Shown here: piece after piece, positions 35,082 to 46,712 of the stretch | Position numbering within the stretch: the first letter of the stretch is position 1 | Layout: each line of letters begins with the position of its first letter | Assembly (NCBI GenBank): GCA_001566295.1 | Contig: KQ964253.1 | Span: forward strand, 1,027,099-1,091,098 | Length of the DNA: 64,000 nucleotides | Direction of reading: 5' to 3' | From: Microdochium bolleyi | Taxonomy: Eukaryota > Ascomycota > Sordariomycetes > Xylariales > Microdochiaceae | Translations under genes and position numbers: made by a program | The notes under the pieces: model-generated | Seen by the model: the letters and a program-made list of their open reading frames with translations, nothing else | The model's database searches: none | What the model was told of the DNA's origin: nothing

Positions 35082-38072
35082 GGTAACGAGCGATGTCCAC
35101 TTGGAGGAGTGCGCTCTCAGGCAAGGACGGCCATGCCAGCGAGGACGGTGCAGGCGGAAAGAAGAGGCAGGTCAGCAGCAGCGACCTGGAGTGGCGGAGA
35201 GCCTGCGGGCTGGTGCCGTGCGTCCGCCTGTGTCTTTTCTTGGAAGATGCGAGCGAGGCAGGCCAAGGGCGACAAGACGGGCTGGGCAGTTGGCGGAGCG
35301 AGGGGTGTTTCTGAGGCACAGCACCCGCGCAGACAGGCTTGAGCGGCTCAGGTTCAGGCGCCGGCGACAGGCCGAGGGCTGTTTGGAGCGAATCGAGAGA
35401 GCCAGGAGGGGAGCCGTGATCTGGTCGGGCTGGACAGAGAGACTATGTGCGCAGGTACTGCTGTTCGGCGGCGAGACAGACAGAGCAGAGCATGCGCGAT
35501 TGACGAGTCGAGAGAGAGTGATGGCGTGCTTGTGTTGCTGTCGGGACGTATGTCGAGCTGCGGGCTGGGCGGGGGGAGGGCAAGGGCGAGGGCGAGGCCT
35601 AGAACGACAATCACCGCACCCGTGACAGCCACTGTCCTGGTCGGGGGCCGAGGGTGCAGGTGGTGCTGTCGCAGTGTTGAGGTGCGGTGCCTTATCAGCC
35701 CGCCGGGCCCAGTCAGCCGCACTGCCAGCTTGGTCCCTCCAATCTCCCCCGCACCTGGCAATCCAACCTTCCATCCTTCCAACCTTACTCCTTCATCTCC
35801 AGTGTGTGTGGTGGTGGTCCATTACCCGTACACCCTTCCGCGCGATGGCGAGCCTCAGCCCTCTCCTGGTGCTTCGTCCCTTAGGTAGGTAGCCACGGCC
35901 GGTGTGACCACGGGTGACACGACCGGGCGACTTTCGGAGCACGGCTGAGCTGTCGCGTGGCCTGACCCAGCATGCCGGCGTCTGCAGGCTGGGGTCTGTG
36001 ATAAGACCCAGCATCTGTGACTCGGAAGCCACAAAACCTTGGCCGCAGATGTCGAAATCTGTTCCGCGTGTTCGGTGTCCAGATATCGACAATGCCTACC
36101 CTGGATACCACCCAGGCCTCAAGGGGCCATGCGCGGAAGGTCTGACCCGATGCTACATCACCATGAACGGATCATCGGTGTCGGCGCCTCCCGGTTGTCT
36201 TCGTCGTCCGCCGACCCTGTGATTTACAGCTGGCCTTATGTTTCGGGCCAGGAACCTGGGGAACTGGGTCCTTGGTCCATTCCATTTGTCACAGCGTCAC
36301 ATCCTAGCCTCGCTGGGTATTCTGTTGGTCATCAGCATCCACTTTGCACCCCGGCGCACGCAGAGCGCATGGAATGGGGCCAGGCCCAAACCTTGCGGCT
36401 GGTGAGCGTCACTCACGTCCTAATGGGCGTTGCTGTTAAACCACGCAGTAGCAGCAGCAGCATCAGCGTCGGCGTTGTGATGCCGTGGGAGCTGGTTTGG
36501 CAACTTGATGTGCATCGTCTCCCGAAGCTCATGTCAGTTCTGCGCAGGCACGAAGCAAGGACATTGCTACATTCACAGCACCCTCGCCTTCCAACCTCGG
36601 CCATGCCTGCCCAGCATCTGCGCCCGACAACTACGCCCAGTATCTGCACAGACACCTTGCACCATGTTGCACCATCACTTCACATCGCACACCACTGCGC
36701 CAAGTAAAAGTCCGTGGCTCCACGGCCTAGCCCGCAGCTTCAGGGTCTGGTGGATCCACCAATCCCCTCGCCGTTCGAGTTTGACACCCCGGCTCGGCGT
36801 CAATCGCAGCGCGGCAGTGCGGTCAAAGATTGAGACCACTGCGTGGTAGCCGGAAGTTGCCGAGATGGGCATATATACGCGACGACGTCTCTCTTCTGTC
36901 AAACGCTCTTTTCAAGACCGGCTGTAGCCCCGAATATCGTCCAATCCGCTTGGACACACGATCTTTGGGCCGTCTCTAAGTCTCGACCTACGAGACACTT
37001 GAGCCCCTACCGAGGGCTTCATGGCTGTGATGCTTCGCAAACACGAACATCAATGGATGCGTCCATGCAAAGTTCTCCGGCCATGCCTCGTGGCGGTGAT
37101 CCTTCTCGCGCTCGGCACAGCTTGCGCATTCGAAGCATGGGATCACCGCCAAAGCCACATATGTCCAGCCATGGCGTCTCGACTACTTTCCGTTATCACC
37201 GGGATGGAATGTGTCCTCGAATCTAGGCTCCCACCGTTAAGCAGTGTGGACATGACTTGCGGCTGGGCCAGCCCTGGTGCGATAAACCGACTATCTTCAA
37301 GCCTGGCATCGTCGGAGCATGACTCTTGATCTTGGCGAAGGACTATCGGCATGCCGCCACCTCCCTGGCAACATCATCAAGTCTTCTTCATAATCAGTTG
37401 TTGGACTAGTGGTGACCCAAGGGCAAAAGGTGTCCATCATCTTTGATGCTTATTACACCCTACCTGCCTCGGTAAATGCCTTGTGATGGGTGGGAGTGAA
37501 TACAATAAAGCCGTTAGGCTGGTGCCGAAGTGGTTTCGAATCGCGGAACCTGCGGAGAATGAACGTCTACTGCGTAGGGCCCGGTTCTACGTGCAGGTCA
37601 AGAGTCATGCATATGACAAAAACCCGTCCATTCCGCCCCGGCTGATACCTCATCACAGACGACTCCCAGAAAGTACGGGACGTCGACGTCTCTTCGCATG
37701 GCGAGCAGCCAGAATAGGCGCCCTCAAATATCTCCGATTGGGCAAAGGTGACACTTATGTCAGCACTTGTGAGCTCGTCTCGCAAGAAGTGGAGAACATT
37801 CACGACGCCGACGACGATCGTCCCGATGTGGCAAAGATGCCCACTGCATCTTGGTCGGAGCATGAGAGCATATAATGATGAAGAAACCAAGTGATGCTGC
37901 TGTCAGATATTCTTTTTGCTACTTAAACAGGCTTTGAGCGCCGCCAGTAGCTGGGAAATCTCGACTCCGCTGTCAAAAACTTTCCTCACAAGTTGATCAT
38001 ATCAGAACTGCCCTACAACACCACGCCGAGACGGGTTCATAAGACGGACAGAATATCAAATAACCAGCCATC
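35082..38072. other. Intergenic region between divergent genes
   Basis: This holds the promoters of the ankyrin gene (minus) and the sulfotransferase-like gene B (plus). The first 800 bp is GC-rich with many overlapping chance frames on both strands. A 130-codon frame at 37483-37875 (first ATG at 37486) has no family signature and is left unannotated. Confidence 0.5.
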
Positions 38073-38966
38073 ATGGCCGGAAACAGCAGTTACAAGAGTG
38101 GCGAAAAGCCACCGCCATCAGCGAGCCACGGTCCAGGCCTCGCCGTAATCAACGCGGGGCCGTTCAAGACCGGCACGGCGTCTATGGCCGAGGCCTACCG
38201 GATCCTCGGCTTCAAGCCGCACCACGGGCTGGAACTCATGGATAAGCCGGAGCAGTGGGCGGCCCTCGAGCGCGCGGCCGAGGCGACGTGGCCCGACGCC
38301 CCCGGAGTGCGGCGGCGACGGCGTGACCCCAGCGCAGCTGACGACGACGGCAACAAGACTGCCCTGTTCACCCGGGCCGACTGGGATGCCGTCTTCGCGG
38401 GCTACGGCGCGGTAACGGATGTCGCGGCGCTGTTCGCCGACCAGCTCAGCGCGGCGTACCCGGAGAGCAAGGTCGTCATCGTGAAGCGCGACGCGGCCAA
38501 GTGGGAGCGCTCGTTCGAGACGCAGATCATCCAGCCCATCTGGGGACCCCTGGGGTGGTTCATCTACCACACGGCCATACCGATCACGGGCAACCGCGCC
38601 ATGGACGCGATGAAGAAGATGTGCTTCGGGCACTGGCGGGCGCGGAGCGCCGCGGAGCTCCGCGCGAACGCGAGGCTGGGCTACGAGGCGTACTACGACC
38701 GGATACGCGAGGTCGTGCCGGAGGGCAGGCGGCTCGAGTACACGCTCGGCAGCGGGTGGGAGCCGCTGTGTGCGTTCCTTGGGGTCGATGTGCCGCAGGG
38801 CGTCGAGTTCCCGAGGCTGAACGGCCAGGAGGCGCACTCGGAGAAGCAGATGGAGCAGGCGCGTGAGATCATGGGGCAGGCTGCTCTGGTTGTGCTGCCG
38901 TGGGTGGCAGCGGCGGTTGTGCTCGGAGCCGGCGCCTTATGGGCCAGGACGAATAGTGTTATATAG
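38073..38966 (+). CDS. Sulfotransferase-like P-loop protein B (Sulfotransfer_4), intronless
   Basis: A single exon of 297 residues starting MAGNSSYKSGEK. The phosphosulfate-binding loop is INAGPFKTGTASMAEAY (residues ~26-42). It keeps the Lys that paralogue A replaces with Arg. The second nucleotide-contact segment is KVVIVKRDAAKWERSFE. The family signature GSGWEPLCAFLGVDVP and a C-terminal hydrophobic anchor (about residues 270-291) are present. A basic/acidic insert (RRRRRDPSAADDDGNK) near residue 85 is unusual. The gene is intronless, whereas paralogue A has three introns, so this is not a simple recent tandem duplicate. Retroposition or separate acquisition are possible explanations. The first ~50 bp before the start include a CCATCATGG context supporting this ATG. 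The substrate is unknown. Confidence 0.87.
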   Translation: MAGNSSYKSGEKPPPSASHGPGLAVINAGPFKTGTASMAEAYRILGFKPHHGLELMDKPEQWAALERAAEATWPDAPGVRRRRRDPSAADDDGNKTALFTRADWDAVFAGYGAVTDVAALFADQLSAAYPESKVVIVKRDAAKWERSFETQIIQPIWGPLGWFIYHTAIPITGNRAMDAMKKMCFGHWRARSAAELRANARLGYEAYYDRIREVVPEGRRLEYTLGSGWEPLCAFLGVDVPQGVEFPRLNGQEAHSEKQMEQAREIMGQAALVVLPWVAAAVVLGAGALWARTNSVI

Positions 38967-41900
38967 CGTACCCTGAACGACGCCTTGAGGTCGGTGTAGG
39001 GCGTGCAATGTCAATGAGAAGAAACGGATTAGCTCATCACCGCGCATGGAGTAAAGAACATGCTGAGTGGCAGTGGTATGGCCAAGGACGAACATTCTTG
39101 CAACACCCAGCTTGAAGCTCGGGAAGCAGAGAGCGTTCTCATCTATGCCACATGCCTATCGTTTGCCTTTGAACTAGCAGACGGAGAGGTCTATATCACA
39201 AAGTCAGAGGAGCGGTGTGGGCTGTCGGCTGTTTCTCATTCGCAGGCGCAAGTCGAACTTCAACTGCACAAAGCGGACCTGAGGCTCTCGGCACATGACA
39301 CTCTTACTCGAATCTCTGAGGCAAGATTGAGGAACCGGCCTCCTACCGCCCTCTCTCGCGTACACAAGCGTGTGTCTTTTCACTTCTCTCTGTGAGTATA
39401 CTTCATTCAGGATCGTTGCCGTTAGGCCCTATCTCGGGACGGTGATGCACGGATACCATCGTGCTCTTCGGAAAAAAACATCGTGTGGTCGCACAACAGG
39501 ATAAGCTAGGACGATCATCAAGGCCCCCAGACCAGTCTCGAACATCAGACTGCGCATGAAACTGCGCGGGCTAGTAACGCCCTCGGGACTAGGACACTCG
39601 ACAACCGCATGGCCGCTGAGCGAGACTGTGATGATTCTGATCAGAGCTCTCGGTCTCGATGTACACTGCCCATTTTTCAGCGCACCGCCGTGGTTGAGCA
39701 ACACGTCGATGTATGCGAAACCGAAGCATCCGTGGCGAAGTGTTCTGCAACGGTCCGAGTGTCTTGCGCTACGGAGTCAACGCTTTGCTATTGTCCATGA
39801 AACGCCAGCTAAATACCGTGACTGGCATGGACCAGACCCCAATATAGCATCACAATCGGACAAATAAAACAGCCCGGTATGCCCCCCGGCAGGCGTTAGA
39901 GGCCAGACATGCGATCTACAACTTGGCAAAAAAGCCCCTGGGCCACACTCGACCATCACGGAGTGGATCTTGCAACCATTCCGGTGATCCCTCGTCGGCT
40001 AAGCCCCTGCGAGTGACGGCACTTCGACATTTCGGCCGTGGGTTTGGTCATATCCGGATGGGGATATAAGACAGATCTTCGACTTCGTACAGCCACAACT
40101 TAAGGCATGCCATCCTTGCAGCCGACCACGCAAAGCCCTTGGATACAGGAGGGAAATTGAGGCTTACCGGTGTGTCTAAAAAGCATCTTGTCGCGTGTTC
40201 TGGATCCCATGCTCCACGTAAACAAATGAGACATTTGCGCGGTCCAGATCCAACCTGCATCATTTCCCCCACAAGCTCTTTGTTCAGCTTGAACACCATG
40301 GCGACCTCGCGAAAGGGTTGGTCCATGCTTCTCGTTGGCCAGATCCGGGGTTGAGACGGCATGTTTGTCTGTTTGTGTCATGTCCGCTCGATGCTTGCCC
40401 GTGCCGTGTCACCACCGCCCCTTGCATCATGTTTGCGTCCATGCACAGATGGATGCCTTTGTCAACAAGAGTGTCGATGCACATCAGCCCTGCCTGCTGG
40501 CTGCACTGTGGAGGCGGTGCCTGGAAGAGTGGGTAGACCTGGCAAGTGACGTGCATGACATGGCCCCAGGAGAGTGTTTCGGACTGCAGCCCTCTGGTGT
40601 GGCCGTGTCTCGGGGCACTGGCCTGGCTTTCCTCCGAAGTGGTTGCATCCGCTCTGCGCCGGGCGCTTGCGGCCTGCCTCCTGGCGGAGATTGATGAGAC
40701 GTCCACCAGGTACCCCATATCTAATGCCACTTGCTCAGCCCGTGCCGCCCCTTTTCAGGAGCGCCGCCAACCTCGCCGGCCCCAGGACGCAGGCGCCAGT
40801 GCCAGTGCAAGTGCAAGGCCGGTCTCGACGGCCTCGACGGCCTCCAACGGCGTGCCTCTCGCGCCGCTAGTCTCGTCACTCGGCTCGACGCTTTTTGGGC
40901 ACCACCTGCCCCGAGCGCCCCTATTACCCCTGACGCCTGTGCCTCTCGGGATAGAGGCGTGCCTGCTTGCGGCCTAGCTGGCCATGACCGGCCCAGGTCT
41001 TGGAACTTTGGCCCCACTACGTTGGCGTCTCTCCAGGTCACCTGCGCCCATTGTCTGTCAGGTCTGTCAGCAGCCAGAGACTCCTTGCTTACCTTTATCA
41101 CAGACCCTGGCTGCCTTCCCAAGGGTTGTCAAGCCACGTTCGGCTCAGGCGTCAGCCTGAAGCGTTGTACTCGGGACGGACGAGGCACAGAAGAGTCATG
41201 ATCGGGCCTTCAGGTTCTTCCCGATCCAGCTGTAGATTGCCGAGGATGTGTCTCTGACGCATGCTCTCCTGATGCAGTTGCGAGCGGCGGATGATCGCAA
41301 CCCTGTAATCTCGATGCTCTGGCCAATCATGCTGCAGGATGGCCACCACTCGGCCGTGAAGATGGCCCTGCTGAATTGCTCTCGGCTTGTGAGCCGATCC
41401 AGAGCACAATGCTTATGTCGGGGCTTCGTTTCGTTAACCCGAGCAACTTGTGACAACGCTCAGACCATTTGAGCCCAACACTGCTGACTTGGACGTTGCC
41501 GTCATCTTCACGTCTTACGCGTCCTGCCCGTGCATCAACCATCAGCTTTCGCCTCTTTGCTGACTTGAAGCTGGACGGGTTTCGTACTTGGCTGGCGGCT
41601 TCATGCAAACCGTCGAATGAACCATAACAGGACCCGGATACCATTTTGAAACATGCCCCGTTGGAGGCGAGATATAGGAACTTTATGCTGTCGACTTCTC
41701 GACTTGACGGGACCTACAACATAATTATCTCAGTTGGTACCAATATCGCAGTCATCAGGACCCGAGCGAAGGCATATCAGGCATTAGTTATATATACCAT
41801 GCTGACATCGACACTCCGGAGCACACGGCCTGGGGTTTCCAGCCAGGGCTCGTGCGCTCTGACACACACCCCGCTGCCGAGGAAGCCCTCTGTGCCCATG

Positions 41901-43191
41901 CGGCTAGCTGCGACAGGGAATCAGGCCTGGCGCGAACGGGCCCTGCTGTTGACGAGGATCGACAAGTCTATGGCGATCCGTTTAGGCCCTCTAACTTATC
42001 GCCAGTGAGGTAGCCGTTCGTGTTGGTCGCCACGGCTGGCTGGCATGATTCTGGGAATGGCAGAGTGGCTTGCGCTGAGCTCACCACACGCCGGGACCGT
42101 CTCGGGCTGGCATTCGAGCTCGAGGAGGCCGTCGGCAGAGATTGCATCGTTGCAGTCGTTATGCGATTATCCGTGCGGCTGCAGCACATTGTGTTTCGCC
42201 ACCGCATGGATCTATTGTTGTCGGGTGGTGACTGTTGTCTGGTGTTCTGTAGACTCTACTTCTCACGGGATGGGCAAGCACCTGGCTGCGCACCCTGGGG
42301 CACCTGACGATGAGATGGGCGGCGCCAGCGACTGGCACGAGCAGGGGTTCGCAGGCCGCGGGAGCATCTCCACTCACCTGCAAGTGGCCTCCAACTCCCG
42401 TCCAGCGCCCTGAACTTCAGCCCACCACCACTGGGCCAACCGTCTGTCTGCAAGAAGGCTCTACCCCCCTTTCCTGAACACTTCGTCCAGCCACACTGCG
42501 ACTCTCATCTTCCCTCTTGCTGCCCTCTCGATCACTCCGTCCTTGTGGCCGCACCGTCCGCACTGCTCTGCAAAGCCGACTGCCAGCAGCCTGGCAATCG
42601 TGTTCTGTACACCCTCCCGCCGTCTTCCCGTCCGCGACTCACGCCGGCCAAGCGCACCAAGCACCGCTTCCCCGACGACCCCCACGAACTGCGCAACCCT
42701 ACCGAGTACCGTCACTCGTCTCAGCCTTTCTCACGGCACCCGCCCGCCAGACGCGCCCCTGCCTCAGTCAATCGATTGCCAATACAAAACCAGAAGACCC
42801 TCCTCGGCGGAAAGTCAACTGCGCGACCCAATTCTTGCTCGCAGTGGCCTCCCAGCGTGCCAGCGTCCCGAGGCTCGTCTACAGACCGTGTTGCACGTGT
42901 TTCGGCAGCAGCAGCGCGTCCAAGGCACCTGTCTCGACCCCAAATCAATCTGATTCACTTCGCCCGGCCTGGTTGGCGTGACAGTGAGACTCACTCTTGT
43001 GGCTTGTGGGCATTTTGCGCGTAGGCAGGCACGCCGGCAGTGTTTGCAGCCGAAACTACAGCTCCTTCAATTAATCTCGGCCTTGACGCTGCCTGTCACC
43101 ACCACCATCGACATCAACGTCCGCCCTCGACCGTGACCTCGTCCACGACTGCTCCGACAAGTACTATATAGACCTGGGGCTTCCCAGAGAT
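38967..43191. other. Long intergenic region
   Basis: I see no gene in these 4.2 kb. Open frames are below 160 codons, overlap on both strands and carry no recognisable motif. The right-hand 800 bp is very C/T-rich on the plus strand and is probably the promoter and leader of the Ras-GAP gene. Confidence 0.55.
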
Positions 43192-45723
43192 ATGTCAGTC
43201 ATGTTGCAAACTCCTTCCCGAGCCTCGTCCGTCTCGTCCGCATCTTTCCAGGCAATCTCGCGGCAGAACACCATGTCTTCCTACGATGGCTCGCGGTCCG
43301 CTCGCCAGTCGAAGCGGTACTCCATGTCGGCATTGTACATGTCCATGTCCGCGAATGAGACGGAGCTCGAGATCGAAGATGACTTGGCGAAAGGTATGTA
43401 GGAACCCGTGCTACACTTGAGATGCCCCGCGTGCACTATACTGACAAGGACCGTGCGCATCTATAGCACAAAAGGTGTTGCGCGAGCTCAAATCAAAGAT
43501 CTCGTCACAGTCCAAGAAGAACTTCGTCCTCGAGAAGGATGTACGATACCTCGACTCACGAATTGCCCTCCTGATCCAGAATCGCATGGCTTTGGAAGAA
43601 CAGAATGAAGTTGCCAGCCATCTCGAAGACGCTACCGAACTGCAAGAAGGGGCTTTCCCGAACGATGACCGGACCCAGAAGTACGGAAACCTGCTGTTCC
43701 TGCTGCAGTCCGAGCCCAGGCATATCGCCCATCTTTGTCGCCTGGTGACCATGGGTGAAATTGATTCACTACTGCAGACCGTCATGTTCACCATCTATGG
43801 TAACCAGTATGAGAGTCGTGAAGAACACTTGCTTCTGACCATGTTTCAGGTATGTCAACTGGCTTCCGCGCGTCGCCTTGTGCCCATACTAATAACTGCC
43901 CAAAGTCTGTCTTAACGCATCAATTTGACAACACTCCCGAGTATTCGTCCCTTCTCAGAGCCAACACACCAGTCTCGAGGATGATGACCACATACACTAG
44001 ACGTGGACCAGGTCAAAGTTTCCTCAAGTCGGTGCTGGCAGAGCGAATCAACAGCCTGATCGAGTTGACAGACCTTGACCTGGAGATCAACCCTCTGAAG
44101 GTTTACGAGCGGATGTGCGAGCAGATCGAAGAAGACACTGGCAGCCTACCACCCAATCTGCCACGCGGAATCACGGCGGAGCAAGCTGCTGAGAACCCAC
44201 AAGTGCAAGCGATCATCGAGCCTCGCTTGATCATGCTGAGTGAGATAGCTAATGGCTTCTTGAACACCATCATTGACGGCCTGGAAGAAGCTCCCTACGG
44301 CATTCGGTGGATTTGCAAACAGATTCGAAGTCTGACCAAGCGCAAATACCCTGATGCGAACGACCAGGTCATTTGCACGCTTATCGGTGGTTTCTTCTTC
44401 CTTCGCTTCATCAACCCTGCCATCGTCACACCCAAGTCTTATATGCTCATCGACGGAGCACCCGCCGAGCGTCCGCGACGGACTCTCACCCTGATCGCAA
44501 AGATGCTGCAGAACTTGGCCAACAAACCATCGTACGCCAAGGAGCCCTACATGGCGAAGCTGCAGCCTTTCATTCAGCAGAACAAGGACCGTGTCAACAA
44601 GTTCATGCTCGACCTCTGCGAGGTTCAGGACTTCTACGAAAGTCTTGAAATGGACAACTACGTGGCATTGTCTAAAAAGGATTTGGAGCTTTCGATCACC
44701 CTGAACGAAATCTACGCCATGCACGGTCTGATCGAGAAGCACGCCAACGAGCTGTGTCGCGATGAGAACTCACACCTTGGGGTGATCATGTCGGAACTCG
44801 CTCGTGCGCCCCCACAGGTCCCTCGCAAGGAGAACCGTGCCATCAACCTGCCCCTGTTCAGTCGCTGGGAGACGGCCATTGATGACTTGACCTCAGCCTT
44901 GGACATCACCCAGGAGGAGATCTTCTTCATGGAGGCCAAGTCCATCTTCGTCCAGGTCATGCGGTCCATTCCGTCTAATACGTCAGTTGCCAAGCGGCCC
45001 CTGCGCCTGGAACGAATTGCCGATGCTGCGGCGACATCTCGCAACGACGCGGTCATGGTACGGAAAGGTATCAGGGCGATGGAGCTGCTCAGCCAGCTGC
45101 AGGAGATGCGTGTCATTGACAAGTCTGATGGCTTTAGCCTTCTTCGGGACGAAGTCGAGCAGGAGCTTCAGCACTTGGGGTCCTTGAAGGATGGCGTCAT
45201 CGCCGAGACCAAGAAACTTGACGAGGTCTACAGAACAATCAGGGACCACAACACATACCTGGTTGGGCAGCTGGATACGTACAAGAGCTACCTGCACAAC
45301 GTCCGCAGTCAATCCGAAGGCACACGCCGCAAGCAGCAAAAGCAGCAGGTGCTTGGACCGTACAAGTTTACGCACCAGCAGCTGGAGAAGGAGGGCGTTA
45401 TTCAAAAGAGCAACGTGCCGGACAACCGAAGGGCGAACATCTATTTCAACTTCACAAGTCCGCTGCCGGGTACATTTGTCATTTCACTACACTACAAGGG
45501 TAAGTCATGCCGCTTTAGATCACTGCATTCCTTTACGTAGCTTTCACTGACGCCGACCTCAGGACGCAACCGTGGCCTGCTTGAGCTCGATCTCAAGCTT
45601 GACGACCTGCTCGAGATGCAGAAAGACAACCAGGACGACCTTGACCTCGAATATGTCCAGTTCAACGTGACGAAAGTCCTTGCCCTCCTGAACAAGCGGT
45701 TTGCGCGAAAGAAGGGGTGGTAA
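43192..45723 (+). CDS. gap1: Ras GTPase-activating protein, Gap1/Sar1-like (IQGAP-related)
   Basis: Stimulates GTP hydrolysis by Ras and so switches off Ras signalling at the plasma membrane. Four exons (43192-43393, 43467-43849, 43906-45499, 45563-45723) join in frame to give 779 residues. A Ser-rich N-terminus (MSVMLQTPSRASS) and a helical lead-in precede the RasGAP domain (about 130-480). This shows the arginine-finger region SSLLRANTPVSRMMTTY and the signature FLRFINPAIVTPK (~360-372). The C-terminal third is a RasGAP-C domain (LPLFSRWETAIDDLTSAL to LNKRFARKKGW). There are no calponin-homology or IQ motifs. It is therefore the short fungal Gap1/Sar1/GapA type rather than a true IQGAP. Intron 2 has an ACTAATAACTG branch-like sequence just before its AG. 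It is convergent with the kinesin gene, with about 1 kb between the stop codons. Confidence 0.95.
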
Positions 45724-46712
45724 AAGCCCTCCTTCGCGGCTGGTGTGTGCTACCGCTGGAGGAGCGAATCTGCAGAGACTCACAGGAGATCATATATGGC
45801 TTTTGTACGGTTCGGCGTGGCGTTGACGGCTGCTTACGGATTGATACCACTTTTCCTGCTTCTTTCCTTGCTCTACACTGACTGCCCTGATGTATTATTT
45901 TTTTGCAGCCCCCCCCGATATCCTTGTCCACAAACGTGCTCCTTCATCTCTATATACATGTATAGCTGCATATATCTGCTCTTTGGATATTTCCCTACTT
46001 CGCGCTTCGACGAGACACTGCGACCACTCGTGGCAGCCTACCTGGATGGACTGCCCGTTGGATTGTACATAATGAAAATGACACCATCATGACAACGAGC
46101 ACGAGTCACAGGTCTTGGTACCGAGGAATGACATGGATTTTCTTTCGGTGCGGCGCTATTATATGATCAGCAAGCTGAGCGACTCGCCCACCAAATACTT
46201 ATACCCGGTGTCCGCGCAGACTGGTCTGGAAAATAAGTGTTATTTGACGGCAAAGCATCGTCAATTGGATATCCCTAAAGGCTTTCAACGCCACTCATGA
46301 TGAGAAAATGATGATAAAGAACGAGCAAATCCCGTCAGCCCAAGCTGCCGCTCGGCGGCGCCGAAAGAGTCCTCTCTTCCCCTTCTCTTCTTTCCTTGAC
46401 TTCTTCCGGCTCTTCCATTCCTCCTCTTCCCCCTCCTCCTCGTAGCTCTCTCTGCCTTTACCGCCCTCTCAGCCAAGAAAGCGGCGCTGTAATATATACT
46501 GAGACGCGGTTGACACGACCCTCCCAAGCTCCTTCTCGGACCAAACAGTGCAAGCAGGGGAAAATAATTCCAACAATGCTGTGCAAACACCATGCAAACG
46601 CAAAATGCTATGCCATGCTATGCAAGCACCCCCGGGTTCTCACCCCCCAACTCGCCTTCTCTCCTCCCTTTTTCTGATGGATCTGCTCCTCACTTCCCTG
46701 CCCTACCCAAGT
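45724..46712. other. Intergenic region between convergent genes
   Basis: This contains the 3' untranslated regions of the Ras-GAP and kinesin genes. A C8 run lies at 45909-45916, and a C/T-rich tract at about 46370-46460. I see no gene. Confidence 0.6.

Noticed and set aside
37486..37875. 130-codon frame starting MGGSEYNKAV upstream of sulfotransferase-like gene B
   Set aside because: Basic and hydrophilic, with no recognisable family and no supporting exon. It may be chance, so I left it out of the gene list.
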